A DNA stretch of 16,110 nt from the NCBI GenBank assembly GCA_018701215.1, contig JABIWH010000062.1:1-16110 (forward strand), read 5' to 3'. A program made the translations under genes and the position numbers. Shown piece by piece: positions 13,807-16,110 of the stretch. How positions within the stretch are numbered: the first letter of the stretch is position 1; each line of letters begins with the position of its first letter. This stretch comes from Rhodospirillaceae bacterium. GTDB lineage: Bacteria; Pseudomonadota; Alphaproteobacteria; GCA-2731375. The notes under the pieces are model-generated. The model was not told the origin of the DNA and made no database searches. It saw only the letters and a program-made list of their open reading frames with translations.

Positions 13807-15882
13807 ATGGCTCGCACCACACCTCTTGAGCGTTACCGTAATATCGGCATCATGGCCCATATTGATGCCGGCAAGACGACGACGACGGAACGTGTTCTCT
13901 ATTACACTGGCCGCAGCCACCGTATCGGCGAAGTCCATGACGGCGCCGCCACCATGGATTGGATGGAGCAGGAGCAAGAGCGCGGTATCACCATTACCTC
14001 CGCCGCCACCACCTGCCATTGGAACGATCACCGCATCAACATTATTGATACACCGGGCCATGTGGATTTCACCATTGAGGTCGAGCGCTCCCTGCGCGTG
14101 CTGGATGGCGCGGTCGCGGTCTTCGATTCCGTTGCCGGAGTAGAGCCGCAGTCCGAAACAGTCTGGCGTCAGGCCGACAAGTACAATGTTCCCCGCATTT
14201 GTTTCGTCAACAAGATGGACCGGACCGGTGCCGATTTCTACCGCTGCGTGGATATGATGGTGGACCGTCTGGGCGCCGTACCTCTGGTGCTGCAATTGCC
14301 AGTCGGCGCGGAAGCTGACTTCCTCGGCGTTGTTGATCTGCTGAGTGACGAGGCGATCATCTGGCGCGACGAAAGCCTGGGCGCCGAATTCGATCGCGGC
14401 CCGATCCCCGAGGACATGCAGGCCGAGGCTGAAGACTACCGTGCCCGCCTGATCGAAACCGCGGTGGAGCAGGATGACGATGCCCTCGAGGCCTATCTCG
14501 ACGGTACCGAGCCGGATTTGGCCACGCTGAAAAAATGCATCCGCAAGGGCACATTGAACGGTGCGTTCGTACCCGTGCTCTGTGGCAGCGCCTTCAAGAA
14601 CAAAGGTGTGCAGCCGCTGTTGGATGGCGTGGTGGACTTTTTGCCGGCTCCGACCGATCTGGAAGCCATGGTCGGCAGCCATCCGGACCGGGACGAAGAG
14701 ATTATCCGTAACAGCAGCGATGACGAGCCCTTCGCCGCCCTGGCCTTCAAGGTCATGACCGACCCCTTCGTGGGGTCGTTGACATTTGTGCGGGTCTATT
14801 CCGGCGTTTTGGAAAGCGGCAGCACGGTCTTGAACAGCGTCAAGGGCACCCGCGAACGCATCGGCCGCATGTTGTTGATGCATGCCAACAGCCGTGAAGA
14901 CGTGAAAGAGGCCCGCGCCGGTGATATCCTGGCTTTGTGCGGCCTGAAGAATACGACGACGGGCGAGACCCTGTCGAACCCCTCGAACGTCGTGGTTCTG
15001 GAGCGGATGGAGTTCCCGGATCCGGTCATCGAGGTCGCGGTCGAGCCCAAGACCAAACAAGATCAGGAAAAAATGGGCGCGGCCCTGAAGCGCCTGGCGG
15101 ATGAAGATCCTTCTTTCCGGGTCACCTCCGATAATGAAAGCGGCCAGACCGTGATCAAGGGCATGGGCGAATTGCATCTTGAAATTCTGGTCGACCGCAT
15201 GAAGCGCGAATTCAAGGTCGACGCCAACGTCGGCGCGCCGCAGGTGGCTTATCGCGAAACCATCGGCCGCGCGGCGGATCTGGATTACACCCATAAGAAG
15301 CAGACTGGTGGTTCCGGCCAGTTCGCCCGCATCAAGCTGGAGCTGGAACCGGGCGAGCCGGGTTCAGGCGAAATCTTCGACAGCAAGATTGTCGGCGGCA
15401 ATGTGCCCAAGGAATACATCCCTGGTGTCGAAAAAGGCATTATGTCGGTGGCCGCCGGTGGTGTTTTGGCTGGCTTCCCACTGATTGATTGGAAAATCAC
15501 CCTGGTGGATGGCGCCTATCATGATGTTGACTCCTCGGTGATGGCATTCGAGATCGCCTCGCGCGCGGCCTTCCGCGAACTGGTGATGTCGGCCAAGCCG
15601 AAGCTGCTGGAGCCCATCATGCGGGTCGAGGTGGTGACGCCGGAAGAATATGTTGGCGATGTGATGGGCGATTTGAACCGCCGTCGTGGTCATGTCACCG
15701 GCACCGAGATCCGGGGCAATGCCCAGGTCATCGGCGCCATGGTGCCCCTGGCCAACATGTTTGGTTATGTGAACAACCTGCGTTCGGCCACTCAGGGCCG
15801 GGCTCAATTCACCATGCATTTTGATCATTACGAACAAGTACCGCAGGCGGTGTCGGACGAAGTCCGCGCCAAGCTTGCCTGA
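13807..15882 (+). CDS. fusA: Elongation factor G
   Basis: EF-G is the GTPase that drives translocation of tRNA and mRNA on the ribosome and helps recycle ribosomes. I start it at ATG 13807 (MARTTPLERYRNIGIMAH), ten bases after AAGGA (13792-13796), rather than at an in-frame TTG at 13801 that is only four bases from it. This gives 691 residues, normal for the family. GTPase motifs are AHIDAGKT (17-24), RGITIT (59-64), DTPGHVDF with H85 (81-88) and NKMD (135-138). Domains II to V follow, with GMGELHLEILVDRMKREF near 452-469 and the C-terminal MFGYVNNLRSATQGRA. tuf starts 18 bases after the stop. Confidence 0.98.
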   Translation: MARTTPLERYRNIGIMAHIDAGKTTTTERVLYYTGRSHRIGEVHDGAATMDWMEQEQERGITITSAATTCHWNDHRINIIDTPGHVDFTIEVERSLRVLDGAVAVFDSVAGVEPQSETVWRQADKYNVPRICFVNKMDRTGADFYRCVDMMVDRLGAVPLVLQLPVGAEADFLGVVDLLSDEAIIWRDESLGAEFDRGPIPEDMQAEAEDYRARLIETAVEQDDDALEAYLDGTEPDLATLKKCIRKGTLNGAFVPVLCGSAFKNKGVQPLLDGVVDFLPAPTDLEAMVGSHPDRDEEIIRNSSDDEPFAALAFKVMTDPFVGSLTFVRVYSGVLESGSTVLNSVKGTRERIGRMLLMHANSREDVKEARAGDILALCGLKNTTTGETLSNPSNVVVLERMEFPDPVIEVAVEPKTKQDQEKMGAALKRLADEDPSFRVTSDNESGQTVIKGMGELHLEILVDRMKREFKVDANVGAPQVAYRETIGRAADLDYTHKKQTGGSGQFARIKLELEPGEPGSGEIFDSKIVGGNVPKEYIPGVEKGIMSVAAGGVLAGFPLIDWKITLVDGAYHDVDSSVMAFEIASRAAFRELVMSAKPKLLEPIMRVEVVTPEEYVGDVMGDLNRRRGHVTGTEIRGNAQVIGAMVPLANMFGYVNNLRSATQGRAQFTMHFDHYEQVPQAVSDEVRAKLA

Positions 15883-15900
15883 TTTTGAAGGACTAAGGAA

Positions 15901-16110
15901 ATGGCGAAGGCAAAATTTGAGCGTACGAAGCCGCATTGCAATGTCGGCACGGTTGGCCACGTTGATCACGGCAAGACGACGCTGACGGCTGCGATCACGA
16001 AGGTCCTGGCGGAAGCCGGTGGTGCCGAGTTCACGGCCTATGATGACATTGACAAGGCGCCCGAAGAGCGCGCCCGTGGCATCACGATCTCGACGGCGCA
16101 TGTTGAGTAC
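15901..16110 (+). CDS. tuf: Elongation factor Tu, N-terminal part (partial)
   Basis: The first 70 codons of a second EF-Tu gene run to the window edge. The opening MAKAKFERTKPHCNVGTVGH leads into the P-loop GHVDHGKT (about residues 19-26), then the switch I region with ERARGITI and STAHVEY. GAAGGA (15887-15892) is eight bases before the ATG. All nine threonines use ACG, unlike the ACC-rich genes before it. It ends the rpsL-rpsG-fusA-tuf order known as the str operon. It has the same orientation as the tuf end at 1-145, but the two fragments do not overlap, so their identity cannot be compared here. Confidence 0.98.
   Translation, partial: MAKAKFERTKPHCNVGTVGHVDHGKTTLTAAITKVLAEAGGAEFTAYDDIDKAPEERARGITISTAHVEY

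Noticed and set aside
13675..15294. 539-codon minus-strand open frame opposite rpsG and fusA
   Set aside because: It crosses two certain genes and has no family resemblance, so it is a shadow of fusA.
1..16110. Mobile element, CRISPR, defence or novel gene system
   Set aside because: Every long + strand gene is a known core gene; no transposase, integrase, repeat array or unexplained large gene is present.

Overview
This window is a contiguous block of core gene-expression genes from a bacterial chromosome, all on the + strand: tuf (3' end) - tRNA-Trp - secE - nusG - rplK - rplA - rplJ - rplL - rpoB - rpoC - rpsL - rpsG - fusA - tuf (5' end). The order tuf-trpT-secE-nusG-rplKAJL-rpoBC running straight into rpsL-rpsG-fusA-tuf, the moderately GC-rich composition, the one-segment 65-residue SecE and the RpoB/RpoC sequences point to an alphaproteobacterium, probably near the Rhodospirillales. 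The order-level guess comes from remembered family sequences and is not firm; the window carries no species marker.

Layout. 1-145 is the end of one elongation factor Tu gene. 192-267 is tRNA-Trp with an encoded CCA end. 336-1068 holds secE and nusG. 1184-2315 is the L11-L1 pair, preceded by an RNA element resembling the 23S rRNA site for L1. 2316-2680 is a 365-base leader holding an L10-type autoregulatory structure. 2681-3612 is rplJ-rplL (ribosomal stalk). 3613-3991 is a 379-base spacer with a strong hairpin, an AT-rich promoter candidate and a perfect hairpin just before rpoB. 3992-12376 is rpoB-rpoC, closed by a textbook intrinsic terminator at 12393-12441. 12442-12919 holds a strong sigma70-type promoter and a long structured leader. 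12920-15882 is rpsL-rpsG-fusA, and a second tuf gene starts at 15901 and runs off the end.

The genes work together: RNA polymerase beta and beta', transcription factor NusG, ribosomal proteins L11, L1, L10, L7/L12, S12 and S7, translation factors EF-G and EF-Tu, one tRNA, and SecE for protein export. The coding content is ordinary and I found no defence system, mobile element, CRISPR array, pseudogene or novel protein family. The drug-target residues I could place (rifampicin region of RpoB, streptomycin lysines of S12) look wild type.

The interesting material is in the spacers: the L1 and L10 feedback sites, a hairpin over the rpoB stop codon, a hairpin before rpoB whose loop complements the bases at the rpoB ribosome binding site, and a 343-base leader before rpsL in a cluster whose rpsL-rpsG gap is too short for the S7 regulatory site known from E. 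coli. The tuf fragments also use only ACG for threonine, unlike their neighbours. Structures were paired by eye, without folding software or alignments.
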